Below the pieces are notes generated by a model. That model was not told the DNA's origin and ran no database searches. It saw nothing but the letters and a program-made list of their open reading frames with translations. From an uncultured Bacillaceae bacterium (GTDB taxonomy: Bacteria; Bacillota; Bacilli; Bacillales; Caldibacillaceae), in the NCBI GenBank assembly GCA_937983015.1, contig CALKAK010000132.1, positions 1-41,853 of the forward strand: 41,853 nucleotides of DNA, in the 5' to 3' direction. The position numbers and the translations under genes are program-made. This document shows, in pieces, positions 1 through 8,480 of this stretch. The number at the start of each line of letters is the position of its first letter. The first letter of the stretch is position 1.

Positions 1-305
1 CTGGTATCAATGGCCACCAAGCGACAGCGCGGTAGCCATTAAACCCCAACATTTGGTAAAGAACCGTTTTTTAGAATATTGTATTCGACTTTAACCATTG
101 ATTCCCGAGTTATTCTTTGAAGATCATGTGTATAAAAACTTTTTTATAAAAGTAAATATGGTGGTTTTTACATGAGTTTAATTACTATGCGATTGACTCT
201 ATGTTATCCAACCATTTTTCATATAATTTTAGAAATATAGTATACCAGCCTTTTCAAAATTAATTTTTTTGCATTTATTAGTACTAGGAGTAAGGGGGTG
301 AATCA
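1..305. other. Leading gene-free stretch
   Basis: I see no convincing gene in the first 305 bases. Bases 10-39 can form an imperfect hairpin (ATGGC...GCCAT arms with an inner ACC/GGT pairing). It has no T-tract, so it is not a clear terminator. The last 20 bases hold the ribosome binding site of the next gene (AAGGGGGTG). Confidence 0.4.
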
Positions 306-524
306 ATGGTAGGTTACAATCCAAAAAATATTAAATTAGAATTCGGTGATCGCATCGCGGTAACGGGTGTCGGTGATACACCTGTAGATACACAAGGAGT
401 ATTTATCAGTATGGAAGGCGACACCCTTGTTTGGGTTGCACTCGGAACGGTAGAACCTTTTGCTGGACTCCCGACCGTTTTCTATACAAACTTAGAAGGT
501 CTTACAATTCAAAAGTTAACTTAG
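306..524 (+). CDS. Small uncharacterised protein with a beta-rich barrel-like domain
   Basis: This 72-residue protein has no signal peptide or membrane segment. A strong AAGGGGGTG ribosome binding site lies just upstream of the ATG, and a terminator follows directly. I do not recognise the family by name. Its body (GDRIAV..., GVFISMEGDTLVWV, ...GLTIQKLT) aligns with the last 55 or so residues of the next protein (GNRISI..., GVFIKDTDHEIIWV, ...GVTISKET). The two genes therefore share one small domain. Alternating hydrophobic residues and turn-forming Gly/Asp suggest a small beta-barrel such as those of Bacillus coat-associated proteins (DUF2642-like). That assignment is inference. The domain could act as a binding or assembly module, with the neighbouring coiled-coil protein as partner. 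Confidence 0.75.
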   Translation: MVGYNPKNIKLEFGDRIAVTGVGDTPVDTQGVFISMEGDTLVWVALGTVEPFAGLPTVFYTNLEGLTIQKLT

Positions 525-534
525 GATTAAAAAT

Positions 535-580
535 AGCCGAACTAAGGATTCTTAGTTTGGCTTATTTTTATTTTTTTATT
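535..580 (+). terminator. Rho-independent terminator
   Basis: A 12-bp stem (535-546 with 551-562, one G-U pair) has a GATT loop and a T-rich tail. It closes the transcript of the 72-residue protein and separates it from the coiled-coil gene. Confidence 0.85.
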
Positions 581-661
581 TATGGGCACTTGTACCGTCA
601 CAACTATGGTTCTCGCCCATAATGTATTAGTAAAAAGGTGTAATCGGTCAGGAGAATGGAC

Positions 662-1669
662 ATGAGATCTCCAGTTTTTTATTCACCGGATATAAAAAAT
701 GTCTATAAAATGAAAAGTGATATAAATTTACATTATACCGGGCAACAAATATATATTTGGAATCGACAATATGAAAATGAAAAATTAGCACGTAAACGCC
801 ATGAAGAACTGCTTGAAACCCTAATAAAACTTGAAAAACATTTGTCCGATTCAGCTAACCAAAACTTCTGTATACAAAATACTTTATTGAACCGTATCAA
901 TACGATCGGAGAGCAAAATAAAAAAATAAATCAATTAACCAATTCTGAGTTACGGCAGTTGGCTGGTAGGATAGGAAGCCTGGAAAGTGTTATTAATAAA
1001 GCAGTAGCTGAAACCTTAACGAGGGCTAAAGAACAGCAAGCAGTTCAAAATCAAATGTTACAAATGTTGCGTTCAGAAAATGATGAACTAAACAAAATTC
1101 ACGCTGCACTAAACGATTTCGGTGATGAGTACAGGGGGACCATTTCCGATTTCAATAACCAACTGAATACGCTTGGGGGAGAGATCAAAGATAATATTCA
1201 TGAAGTTAAGGAAGAGCTGATGTCAACGAACGAAAAACATAAAGAGGAAATTAGCGATTTACTGAGTTCAATACAGAAAGAGCTTCGCGGGCAAGATGAT
1301 ATCATCGATAAATTGAATACCATTCAGGAAGATCTCGGTAAACAAGTGGAAATGATTGATCTGTTAAATACGCTCCAGAATGGTCTCCAGCACCAGGAGA
1401 ATCAATTAGATAAACTCCGGGCTTCGGAGGATGAAAAGTTCCATGAACTTAAAAAAATGTTGACGGAACTGAAGGATTTGCTGAAAGAAAAAAATCCTTA
1501 TCGGTATTTTAAAATCGGCAATCGAATATCGATCATTGATAGCAACGGTAATAAATATACCGGTGTTTTCATTAAAGATACGGATCATGAAATTATATGG
1601 GTTGATGATGCGACAAACCGATTGAGCATTACGAGTAAACGCGGGGTCACCATCAGTAAAGAAACATAA
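662..1669 (+). CDS. Coiled-coil protein with C-terminal small beta domain
   Basis: About 335 residues with no signal peptide or transmembrane segment. After about 40 N-terminal residues there is a long stretch (about 40-275) rich in Glu, Lys, Gln, Asn and Leu in heptad-like spacing, typical of an extended coiled coil. The last 55 or so residues form a compact domain (GNRISI, YTGVFIKDTDHEIIWV, GVTISKET) homologous to the 72-residue protein just upstream. I chose the ATG at 662 because GGAG at 651-654 gives a 7-base spacing; the in-frame ATG at 656 would leave only one base. A structural or scaffolding role, possibly in the spore surface, is plausible because many Bacillus coat and exosporium proteins combine coiled coils with small beta modules. 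Function is not established. Confidence 0.75.
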   Translation: MRSPVFYSPDIKNVYKMKSDINLHYTGQQIYIWNRQYENEKLARKRHEELLETLIKLEKHLSDSANQNFCIQNTLLNRINTIGEQNKKINQLTNSELRQLAGRIGSLESVINKAVAETLTRAKEQQAVQNQMLQMLRSENDELNKIHAALNDFGDEYRGTISDFNNQLNTLGGEIKDNIHEVKEELMSTNEKHKEEISDLLSSIQKELRGQDDIIDKLNTIQEDLGKQVEMIDLLNTLQNGLQHQENQLDKLRASEDEKFHELKKMLTELKDLLKEKNPYRYFKIGNRISIIDSNGNKYTGVFIKDTDHEIIWVDDATNRLSITSKRGVTISKET

Positions 1670-1695
1670 ATGTTGTCTATAGAGGGAACGAAAAA

Positions 1696-1731
1696 CGTCT
1701 CTTCAAGGGAAGAGGCGATTAGTTTTTTTTA
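1696..1731 (+). terminator. Rho-independent terminator
   Basis: A 9-bp stem (1696-1704 with 1709-1717, one G-U pair) has an AAGG loop and is followed by a run of eight T. It ends the coiled-coil gene transcript. Confidence 0.85.
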
Positions 1732-2158
1732 TTGTGTTTAATCGTTTAAACTCATCGTTTATTTATTGAACTACCGTTCAAAAGTAAAAAGGCTGCGCAA
1801 AATCATGTGTAAATACATATAAAAGATCTGTCAAAGTAAGAAAAGTATAATTTGATGGATGGGGGGAGTTTTGTTCTCCCCCTGTTTGTTTATAATTTTG
1901 TCTTGATAAATCTTCCTACAGTGTTTGGATAAAAATTTGCACAAAGGAACTGATCTTTAAAGATGATTTTGTTGTAAAAAAATTTATCTCCAGCGGCGTT
2001 TTTCTGGTAGTTATTACTTTAATGAAAAATTTTCATGTAAAGTTTCCTTTGAGGGATCATTGCGCAGTAAAAAAGCAGAGCGGTTGCTCTGCAGTTTATT
2101 TGGACTTTCAAGAGTTTTGTTAGTTTTTATGAGCTGAAAAAGAGCTTGAAATAGGGGA
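1732..2158. other. Intergenic region with orphan terminator-like hairpins
   Basis: I see no gene here. A GGGGGAG/CTCCCCC hairpin (1862-1868 with 1876-1882) with a T-rich tail has no obvious gene to terminate, since the preceding gene already has its own terminator. A TATAAT at 1846-1851 lacks a -35 box and lies too close to the hairpin to make a useful transcript. The second hairpin, at 2075-2092, is listed separately. Confidence 0.5.
2066..2092 (-). terminator. Terminator of the bmr-type gene
   Basis: The stem GCAGAGC/GCTCTGC (2075-2081 with 2086-2092) has a 4-base loop and is followed on the minus strand by a run of T. It lies just downstream of the minus-strand MFS gene. Confidence 0.8.
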
Positions 2159-3358
2159 TCAATTTTTCTGATTTGCGACCACCTTTTTCACAACTAGAGG
2201 TTCCGATGGCATTTTCCAGAATATCGATATGATTGTACCGATAGTCAGTACTAAAGAGGCAAAATAAAATGGGTAATTGAGATTGATATCGTATAAAAAG
2301 CCCCCAACAAGCGGGCCGAGTACATTGCCGATACTAGTGAACATGGAGTTCATGCCACCAATAAATCCTTGCTCGTTTCCGGCGATTTTCGACAAATAGT
2401 TCGTAACCGCTGGACGCATTAAGTCAAAACCGATAAAGACCGTAAATGTTACAAACATAATAGATAAGTAGGATTCGACGACTGTCATCATGAAAACTAG
2501 AATAATAGAGAATATTAAGCTGTACCGAATCAAACGGATTTCTCCCCATAAATAGGTAAGTCGATCAAATAAAAACACCTGGAACACAGCCCCTATAATT
2601 GCACCACCGGTGATCATGATCGCGATGTCGCTACTGGTGAATCCATGTTTGTGATTCGTGAAGAGGGAAAATAATGATTCGAATGAAGCAATCCCAAACG
2701 TTGAAATAAAAATGATGATCATCGGAATCGCAAAAATGGGAGAGAAAAGTTTATTTATTCCAGATTTCGAAAGCTTGACTTGTACGTTTTCAACATTCCG
2801 TTCCGGTTCTCGAAGTAATACGATCGATAAAATTGTAGCAATCAGTGATACAGCACACGCGACAAAAAAGGGAACACGATGGCCGAAAACAGCGATAAAA
2901 CCACCGATCCCGGGACCGATGATGAAACCGGTATTGATCGCGGCGGCCATATAGCCGAATGCTTTGGGCCGGGATTTTAAATCCGTTACATCAGCGATAT
3001 ACGCATTAATCGCCGGCATGATAAATGCGGCACTCAGACCGCCAAAAATCCTGGAGGCGAATAAAATTTCGACCCGTTGCCCGATGCCAAATAAAAATTG
3101 CGATATACTGAAAACGAACAATCCGAGAACGATCATCAATTTTCTGCCAAATCGATCGGTCCAGCGTCCGGCAATGGGGGAGGCGATCAATTGTACAAAA
3201 GCAAAAGTGGCCACTAAATAGCCGACAACTTGACCAGAAATCCCTAATTCATTCATAATCGTCGGCATAACCGGTATGACTAGGCTGATTCCTAAAAAGT
3301 TGAGAAATAAATTAAATAATAAAATCCATAAGGCGAATTTTTCTTTAATTTTTATCAT
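2159..3358 (-). CDS. bmr: Multidrug efflux MFS transporter, Bmr/Blt/NorA type
   Basis: A 399-residue, 12-helix major facilitator that closely follows the B. subtilis Bmr and Blt sequences along its whole length. It carries the cytoplasmic loop 2-3 motif GRWTDRFGRK (residues 64-73) and the antiporter motif C GFIIGPGIGG (144-153) seen in proton-drug antiporters. The family exports hydrophobic cations, fluoroquinolones, dyes and in some cases polyamines in exchange for protons. The ATG has an AAAGGGGG site 7 bases upstream. In B. subtilis bmr is followed by the MerR-type regulator bmrR; no such gene lies here. The nearest regulator is an AraC protein 120 bases upstream on the same strand. It reads toward this gene but is more likely tied to the divergent glycosidase. 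The exact substrate cannot be read from the sequence. Confidence 0.9.
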   Translation of the reverse strand: MIKIKEKFALWILLFNLFLNFLGISLVIPVMPTIMNELGISGQVVGYLVATFAFVQLIASPIAGRWTDRFGRKLMIVLGLFVFSISQFLFGIGQRVEILFASRIFGGLSAAFIMPAINAYIADVTDLKSRPKAFGYMAAAINTGFIIGPGIGGFIAVFGHRVPFFVACAVSLIATILSIVLLREPERNVENVQVKLSKSGINKLFSPIFAIPMIIIFISTFGIASFESLFSLFTNHKHGFTSSDIAIMITGGAIIGAVFQVFLFDRLTYLWGEIRLIRYSLIFSIILVFMMTVVESYLSIMFVTFTVFIGFDLMRPAVTNYLSKIAGNEQGFIGGMNSMFTSIGNVLGPLVGGFLYDINLNYPFYFASLVLTIGTIISIFWKMPSEPLVVKKVVANQKN

Positions 3359-3480
3359 GTCGTTTCCCCCTTTACCGTACGATGAATCACTATTTTAATT
3401 TACAAGTTCTCATGAAAAAGTTCAATAGCAAAGTTTCGACAACATCCCGGAAATTTTTTCGTCATTGTTTCACACTACAT

Positions 3481-4236
3481 TTACGCCATTTCCCGATATT
3501 TATTCGGGGACAATTTGGTGATCTTTTTAAAGTTGCGATTAAAGGTGCGTAAATTATTGTAGCCACAGTTTATGGCAATCTCCGAAATTGGGAGTTGAGT
3601 ATTTTTCAATAGATATCTAGCTTGAGAAATACGGAAGTGATTGACATATTCTGTGAATGTCATGTTTGTCATTTGAATAAATAATTTTGACAGATACGCA
3701 TAGTCATACTTCAAATGTTTCGCTACATCTTTTAATGTGCAGTTTTTGTGATAATTTTGATCGACGAAAAGAAGAATATTGTAAAGAATCTCCATTTTTT
3801 TTGAGGTCGATACCGGGACAAATTGCACTTCGTCCTCTAGTTTCGCGCAAAGATAATACAGGAAACTTTTTTGCCGGAAAATCGTATCTAGTTTGCGAAA
3901 ATCGGGCATTTGTTTTAATTGAAGTATATTATTTTCGGGAATATATCCTTTATATTTCATGAAGAAATCACCGATTAGCTCTGGTGAGAAAATCACTACG
4001 GAAATTTTTGAATCACCGATTGATTGGAAACCATGGACTTGATTCGAAAATATAAAGGCGACTTGATTTTTTCGTATTAGGTATTCCTTTTGTTGAACAT
4101 TTATTTTTAACTTGCCATCGTGTACAAAAATCAATTCATAAGCGCGGTGGAAATGAAGCGGGAAGTTATAATTTTCCAGGGTGAACCATTTAAAAAGTTC
4201 CTTCCCTTCCAGCCCATGTTGTTCAAAGAAAATCAT
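3481..4236 (-). CDS. AraC-family transcriptional regulator with cupin sensor
   Basis: A 251-residue regulator. The first 130 or so residues form a cupin-type sensing domain (HFHRAYELIFVHDGK and following strands). The last 100 form the two helix-turn-helix motifs of AraC proteins (LKDVAKHLKYDYAYLSKLF and ISEIAINCGYNNLRTFNRNF). The ATG at 4236 is preferred because AGGAGG lies 6 bases upstream; an upstream in-frame GTG (4257) would place that Shine-Dalgarno sequence inside the coding region. It is divergent from a GH120 beta-xylosidase, with 118 bases between the starts, which suggests that it senses a xylo-oligosaccharide or xylose and controls that gene. Its own promoter appears to overlap an inverted repeat and a cre-like site, so autoregulation and carbon control are likely. 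The ligand is inferred from context only. Confidence 0.88.
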   Translation of the reverse strand: MIFFEQHGLEGKELFKWFTLENYNFPLHFHRAYELIFVHDGKLKINVQQKEYLIRKNQVAFIFSNQVHGFQSIGDSKISVVIFSPELIGDFFMKYKGYIPENNILQLKQMPDFRKLDTIFRQKSFLYYLCAKLEDEVQFVPVSTSKKMEILYNILLFVDQNYHKNCTLKDVAKHLKYDYAYLSKLFIQMTNMTFTEYVNHFRISQARYLLKNTQLPISEIAINCGYNNLRTFNRNFKKITKLSPNKYREMA

Positions 4237-4264
4237 AGGAATCCTCCTAAAAAACACGAATATT

Positions 4265-4318
4265 GTCCTATATTATACTATATTTGGAATAGGACTTGTA
4301 AACGCTTTATTCTATGAT
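4265..4318. promoter_or_regulatory. Divergent promoter region: inverted repeat operator and cre-like site
   Basis: On the minus strand TTACAA (complement of 4296-4301), 18 bases and TATAAT (complement of 4272-4277) form a promoter for the AraC gene. A perfect 7-bp inverted repeat, GTCCTAT (4265-4271) and ATAGGAC (4289-4295), flanks that -10 box and is a candidate operator. TGTAAACGCTTTAT (4297-4310) matches the CcpA cre consensus at all but one position. For the glycosidase gene a possible -10 TATGAT (4313-4318) has only a poor -35 (TAGGAC, overlapping the right half-site). This fits activator-dependent transcription with CcpA repression between the boxes. Sites are seen; their use is inferred. 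Confidence 0.55.
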
Positions 4319-4354
4319 AAAAGTAACTATTACTTATTATACAGGAGGGGAATT

Positions 4355-6286
4355 ATGGCTCGGATCTATCACGTGGCAAAAACCGGTTCTGATTTAGGGA
4401 AGGGAACTGAACAAGATCCTTTCTTAACAATTAATAAAGCTGCTTCTGTTGCGGTAGCCGGAGATACGATAATTGTCCATGAAGGGGTATACAGAGAATG
4501 GGTAAAACCACAAAACTCTGGATTGAGCAATAATCGAAGAATTACCTATATGGCTGCTCCAGGAGAGAAAGTGGTGATCAAAGGTTCGGAGCGGATTCAA
4601 AATTGGCAACGGGTAAAAGGGAGCGTTTGGAAAGTTGAGATTCCGAACGAGTTTTTCGGTGACTTTAACCCTTATAAAGAGGAAATCATTGGGGACTGGC
4701 TTGTGACTCCAGTTGAAAAGAAACGTCATTTAGGGGATGTATATCTCAATGGCATGTCCTTCTATGAAGCCGATGATTTAGAACAATTATACAATCCAGT
4801 AGTTCGCACAGAGGTTTTGGACCACTGGACAAATAAAATCGTCCCTGTTCATAATCCGGAGCAAACGAAATTTTTGTGGTATGCGGAAGTGGATCATCAA
4901 AAAACCACGATCTACGCCAATTTCCATGAATACGATCCGAATGAGGAATTAGTGGAAATCAACGTCAGAAAATGTTGTTTTTATCCGGAAAGACCGGGGA
5001 TCAATTATATTACGGTACGCGGGTTTGAGATGTGTCACGCGGCGACACCATGGACACCGCCCACTGCTGACCAACCGGGACTGATCGGCCCTCATTGGAG
5101 TAAAGGCTGGATAATCGAAGACAATATTATTCATGACTCGAAATGTAGCGGTATCAGTATTGGAAAAGAGATCACTACCGGCCATAATTACCGGACGTTC
5201 CGTAGGGATAAACCCGGATACACATATCAATTAGAAGCGGTGTTTACAGCCTATCAGAGCGGCTGGAGTAAAGAAAAAGTTGGCTCGCACATCATCAGAA
5301 ATAATACGATCTACGATTGTGGACAAAATGGCATAGTTGGTCACTTAGGCTGTATTTTTAGTGAAATATACAATAACCATATTTACAATATCGCGTTGAA
5401 ACGTGAATTCTACGGTCATGAAATCGCCGGTATCAAACTTCATGCGGCAATTGATGTGTATATTCATCATAATCGCATTCACGATTGCTCATTGGGGACA
5501 TGGTTAGACTGGCAGGCACAAGGGACAAGGGTCAGCCATAATCTCTACTACCGCAACAATCGCGATCTATTTGTGGAAGTGACCCATGGACCTCATTTGA
5601 TCGATCACAACATTCTAGCATCAGAGTATGCCATCGATAATCATGCTCAGGGTGGGGCGTTTGTCAATAATATTATTGCGGGAAAAATGGTTTGTTTGAA
5701 AGTACTAAATCGTGCTACACCTTACCATTTCCCGCATAGCACTGACGTTAGAGGAGTAGCCGTCGTTTACGGCGGAGACGACCGTTTTTATAATAATATT
5801 TTTATCGGGAAAGAATCAGTGGAAAACGTTGGTACGGATCACTACAATGGATCACCGACATCGTTAGAAGAGTATATTGAAAAAGTTGACGGTCAAGGGA
5901 ATGGAGATCTGGAGCTATTTTTAAACGTTGAACAGCCTGTCTATATTAATCACAATATTTACTTGAATGGAGCAAAGGCTTTCGATCGCGAAGAGGAACA
6001 TGTGATCCTGGAAGAATTTGATCCGGAATTTGCGATCGTCGAAGAAGGAGATGAAGTTTACCTTATTTGTAATTTGCCTGATGAATTCGCTTCTTTCCGT
6101 GGCAAAATACACAGTACAAAAACTTTACCACGGGTAAGACTAGCCGATTGCGATTATGAAAACCCGGATGGAAGTGATCTTATTTTAGATATTGATTATT
6201 TAGGAGACAAAAAGTCAGAAAAAAGCAAAATCGGTCCGATTGAAAAGCTCGAAAAAGGATATAATCGCATAAAAGTTTGGGGATAA
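4355..6286 (+). CDS. xylC: GH120 beta-xylosidase (right-handed beta-helix)
   Basis: A 643-residue protein starting at the ATG behind AGGAGGGG; the longer upstream reading frame runs back into the regulator's leader and has no such site. From recollection it matches Thermoanaerobacterium saccharolyticum XylC (GH120) over its full length: the N-terminus (YHVAKTGSD), GDVYLNGMSFYE, ATPWTPPTADQPGLIGP and GHEIAGIKLHAAID. The XylC nucleophile and acid/base residues, 23 apart, correspond to Asp385 (WLDWQAQG) and Glu408 (FVEVTHG). The fold is a parallel beta-helix with an inserted beta-sandwich. The family releases xylose from short xylo-oligosaccharides. No signal peptide is present, so it acts on imported oligosaccharides in the cytoplasm. 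No xylanase, xylose isomerase or sugar ABC transporter lies nearby, so it is an isolated glycosidase with its own regulator. Confidence 0.88.
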   Translation: MARIYHVAKTGSDLGKGTEQDPFLTINKAASVAVAGDTIIVHEGVYREWVKPQNSGLSNNRRITYMAAPGEKVVIKGSERIQNWQRVKGSVWKVEIPNEFFGDFNPYKEEIIGDWLVTPVEKKRHLGDVYLNGMSFYEADDLEQLYNPVVRTEVLDHWTNKIVPVHNPEQTKFLWYAEVDHQKTTIYANFHEYDPNEELVEINVRKCCFYPERPGINYITVRGFEMCHAATPWTPPTADQPGLIGPHWSKGWIIEDNIIHDSKCSGISIGKEITTGHNYRTFRRDKPGYTYQLEAVFTAYQSGWSKEKVGSHIIRNNTIYDCGQNGIVGHLGCIFSEIYNNHIYNIALKREFYGHEIAGIKLHAAIDVYIHHNRIHDCSLGTWLDWQAQGTRVSHNLYYRNNRDLFVEVTHGPHLIDHNILASEYAIDNHAQGGAFVNNIIAGKMVCLKVLNRATPYHFPHSTDVRGVAVVYGGDDRFYNNIFIGKESVENVGTDHYNGSPTSLEEYIEKVDGQGNGDLELFLNVEQPVYINHNIYLNGAKAFDREEEHVILEEFDPEFAIVEEGDEVYLICNLPDEFASFRGKIHSTKTLPRVRLADCDYENPDGSDLILDIDYLGDKKSEKSKIGPIEKLEKGYNRIKVWG

Positions 6287-6306
6287 TTTATCCCTATGGT
6301 TATATG

Positions 6307-6346
6307 AAGGCTGCTTTGTTGTAAAAACAGGCAGCTTTCTTTTTGT
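6307..6346 (+). terminator. Terminator of the GH120 gene
   Basis: Stem 6307-6314 with 6331-6338 (one G-U pair) is followed by CTTTTTG. It lies 20 bases after the stop codon and makes the glycosidase a single-gene transcript. Confidence 0.75.
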
Positions 6347-6489
6347 CCAACCCATTGGCTGTTTGTTGACTGAATTACCCGTAAAGGCCTGATGTTCGTG
6401 AAAAGGAATTGTGCTAGAATAATTATTCAAGAGAAATATAAATTTGGATTTTGTTAGACCAAAATCATGAATTCAAAGGGTGTTTGAAG

Positions 6490-7833
6490 ATGCCGACCTA
6501 TGACTTTACAACAGGGTCGATCCGAAAACAGATGATCCTTTTTTCCGTTCCGATTCTTCTATCCAATCTTCTACAAGTGTCCTACCACTTTATCGATAGT
6601 TTGTGGATCGGGAACTTGATAGGCGATCAAGCTTTAGGTGCTGTCACAATTTCATCGACGATCTTTACGATGGTATTAGCTTTTATTATCGGGATCAATA
6701 ATGCAACATTAACTATCTTATCCCAACAAAAAGGGAGGAAAGATCAGTTTGGATTAAAGCGTTATGTTAACGCCTTCGTAGTTCTCCTCACGTTTCTTTC
6801 TTTACTGATAGGACTGTTCGGATATTTTTTTGCGAAAAATATTCTAACATTTTTTAATACCCCGGAAAGTATGTTGCCGGGTGCGACAGACTATTTAGAG
6901 ATGAGTTTCATGGGGATTTTCTTAATCATGGGGTATAATTTTCTCGGTACCGTATTACGTGCCCTAGGAGATAGTAAAACACCTTTATTTTTTGTGTTTC
7001 TGGCTGTACTTCTTAACGCGGTGTTAGATCCGATTTTTATCGCCATATTTGAGTGGGGGATTCAAGGGGCAGCCTATGCCACCATTTTATCCCAGGGAAT
7101 CGCGTTTCTTCTTTCACTTTTATATTCTTTTAAAAAGCATTTAATTCCGTTTACAAAACCACGCCTGCCGGGAAGGACGGAAACCTGGGTGATCTTGAAA
7201 TTAGGGATCCCCGCGGGGCTGCAGATGATGGTGATCCAATTCGGGATCACGATGATATTATCGATCGTAAATACTTTCGGAGCGGCGGTCGTTGCTGGTT
7301 ATGGGGCCGCACAGAGGATCGATAGTCTGATCATGTTGCCGGCATCTGCCCTCGGTACCGCGGTCAATAGTATGGCCGGACAAAATATCGGCGCTGGCCG
7401 CTGGAAGCGGGTCCAGGAAATTGCGCGATTCGCTGTTAGAATAAATGCATTGATCATGTTATCGATCGCACTTATCATATTTTTCTTCGCAGAACATATG
7501 ATTACCTGGTTTATCCAGGAGGAAGATTCTATCAGATTTGGAATGTCCTTTTTAAAAATCACGGCCTTTTTCTATCCGTTTCTCGGTTTGAATTTCATAT
7601 TTAATGGAATCGTTCGTTCTTCCGGTGCCATGTTTCAAGTGCTGGTCCTAAATATCATTTCTTTTTGGTTGTTGCGAGTGCCTTTTACTTATTGGTTTTC
7701 TAGTTTAATAGGTGAAAATGGGATCGCATTTGGAATAGGCATTAGTTTTGTAATTAGTAGTATGTTCTCATTTTCTTACTTTCGTTGGGGAGGTTGGAAG
7801 AGGAGCCGTTTATTTGAAAAGGACGAGAAGTAA
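6490..7833 (+). CDS. MATE-family efflux transporter
   Basis: A 447-residue membrane protein with 12 predicted helices arranged as two MatE repeats. The N-terminal repeat opens with the typical amphipathic lead (TGSIRKQMILFSVPILLSN) and contains DSLWIGNLIGDQALGAV. The second repeat contains AAQRIDSLIMLPASALGTAV and the NIGAGRWKR loop. Members export cationic drugs, flavin-like compounds or metabolites using sodium or proton gradients. The start at 6490 is chosen because AAAGGGTG lies 7 bases upstream; the reading frame extends 13 codons further to a TTG with no site. An extended -10 (TGC followed by TAGAAT, 6412-6420) sits just upstream. The substrate is unknown. No terminator is obvious after the gene, so the decayed locus downstream may once have been co-transcribed. 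Confidence 0.88.
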   Translation: MPTYDFTTGSIRKQMILFSVPILLSNLLQVSYHFIDSLWIGNLIGDQALGAVTISSTIFTMVLAFIIGINNATLTILSQQKGRKDQFGLKRYVNAFVVLLTFLSLLIGLFGYFFAKNILTFFNTPESMLPGATDYLEMSFMGIFLIMGYNFLGTVLRALGDSKTPLFFVFLAVLLNAVLDPIFIAIFEWGIQGAAYATILSQGIAFLLSLLYSFKKHLIPFTKPRLPGRTETWVILKLGIPAGLQMMVIQFGITMILSIVNTFGAAVVAGYGAAQRIDSLIMLPASALGTAVNSMAGQNIGAGRWKRVQEIARFAVRINALIMLSIALIIFFFAEHMITWFIQEEDSIRFGMSFLKITAFFYPFLGLNFIFNGIVRSSGAMFQVLVLNIISFWLLRVPFTYWFSSLIGENGIAFGIGISFVISSMFSFSYFRWGGWKRSRLFEKDEK

Positions 7834-7910
7834 AATGGATCCATGCTAACCATCATTTTCTAAAGGAGAAAAGGCCATTTTATGAAAAGACGATTTTTGG
7901 GTGATCAGGA

Positions 7911-8453
7911 ATGTGGAATTTAACAAAAGAAGCCTGGGAAAAATTTTTAATAGGTCATTCGCTTGCGATCCCGGAAACTGATGAGGAATGGTCCGAGATC
8001 ATTAATGAGGCAAAGGAAGAAGGAGAAAATTTACCGGTTCCAGTACTGGCGATGAAAATCAGCGGGTAAATGGGACGGTCAAAATTGATAAACATAAATT
8101 GAGCGTCTTTTTTGATCATCAACGTTTTGATTATTTCATGGTTGAATAGAATCCATTCCAATTTATTCATACAAGCGTATGCGAAAATCCGCATCAAGAA
8201 TCATTCGAGTTCATTCCTTTTGAACAAGTGGAAGATACTGTTTTGAACGCCGATAGTCTATTACAATTGAGGGCCTGGAATACCATATACAGTCATATCC
8301 CTAGAGAGACAAATTAATGGGATTTTACGTAATATTGTAGTAACTGAAGAATAGGAAACTTTGCGAGCATATCCCATTTCGTATTTCTATGAGGAAAATA
8401 TTTTGGATGAAGATAACATAAAAAAGTTTTCAGAGTTTGTCAAAGAACAATAG
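7911..8453 (+). pseudogene. Decayed gene of unknown family
   Basis: An intact opening segment of 52 codons (MWNLTKEAWEKFLIGHSLAI...) ends at a TAA (8067-8069). Coding continues one frame over (VNGTVKIDKHKLSVFF...), is interrupted by TAG at 8147-8149, continues to a further frame change near 8315, and after another TAG (8352-8354) ends ...IKKFSEFVKEQ at 8453. Stitched together it would give a soluble, acidic protein of about 180 residues. Two stop codons and two frame changes are too many for sequencing error alone, so the gene is being lost. I do not recognise the family. The 52-residue opening fragment might still be translated but is unlikely to fold alone. Confidence 0.65.
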
Positions 8454-8480
8454 AAAATATAAAAAGGTAGCCCAATCAAT

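Noticed and set aside
1800..1895. Possible small RNA ending at the GGGGGAG/CTCCCCC hairpin
   Set aside because: The only TATAAT (1846-1851) has no -35 box and is too close to the hairpin; nothing else supports an independent transcript.
2159..4236. Operon of the AraC regulator and the Bmr-type pump, with the pump as regulator target
   Set aside because: They share strand, with 122 bases between, but the pump has its own strong ribosome binding site, and the operator-like repeat lies between the regulator and the divergent GH120 gene. The link to the pump is possible but weaker.
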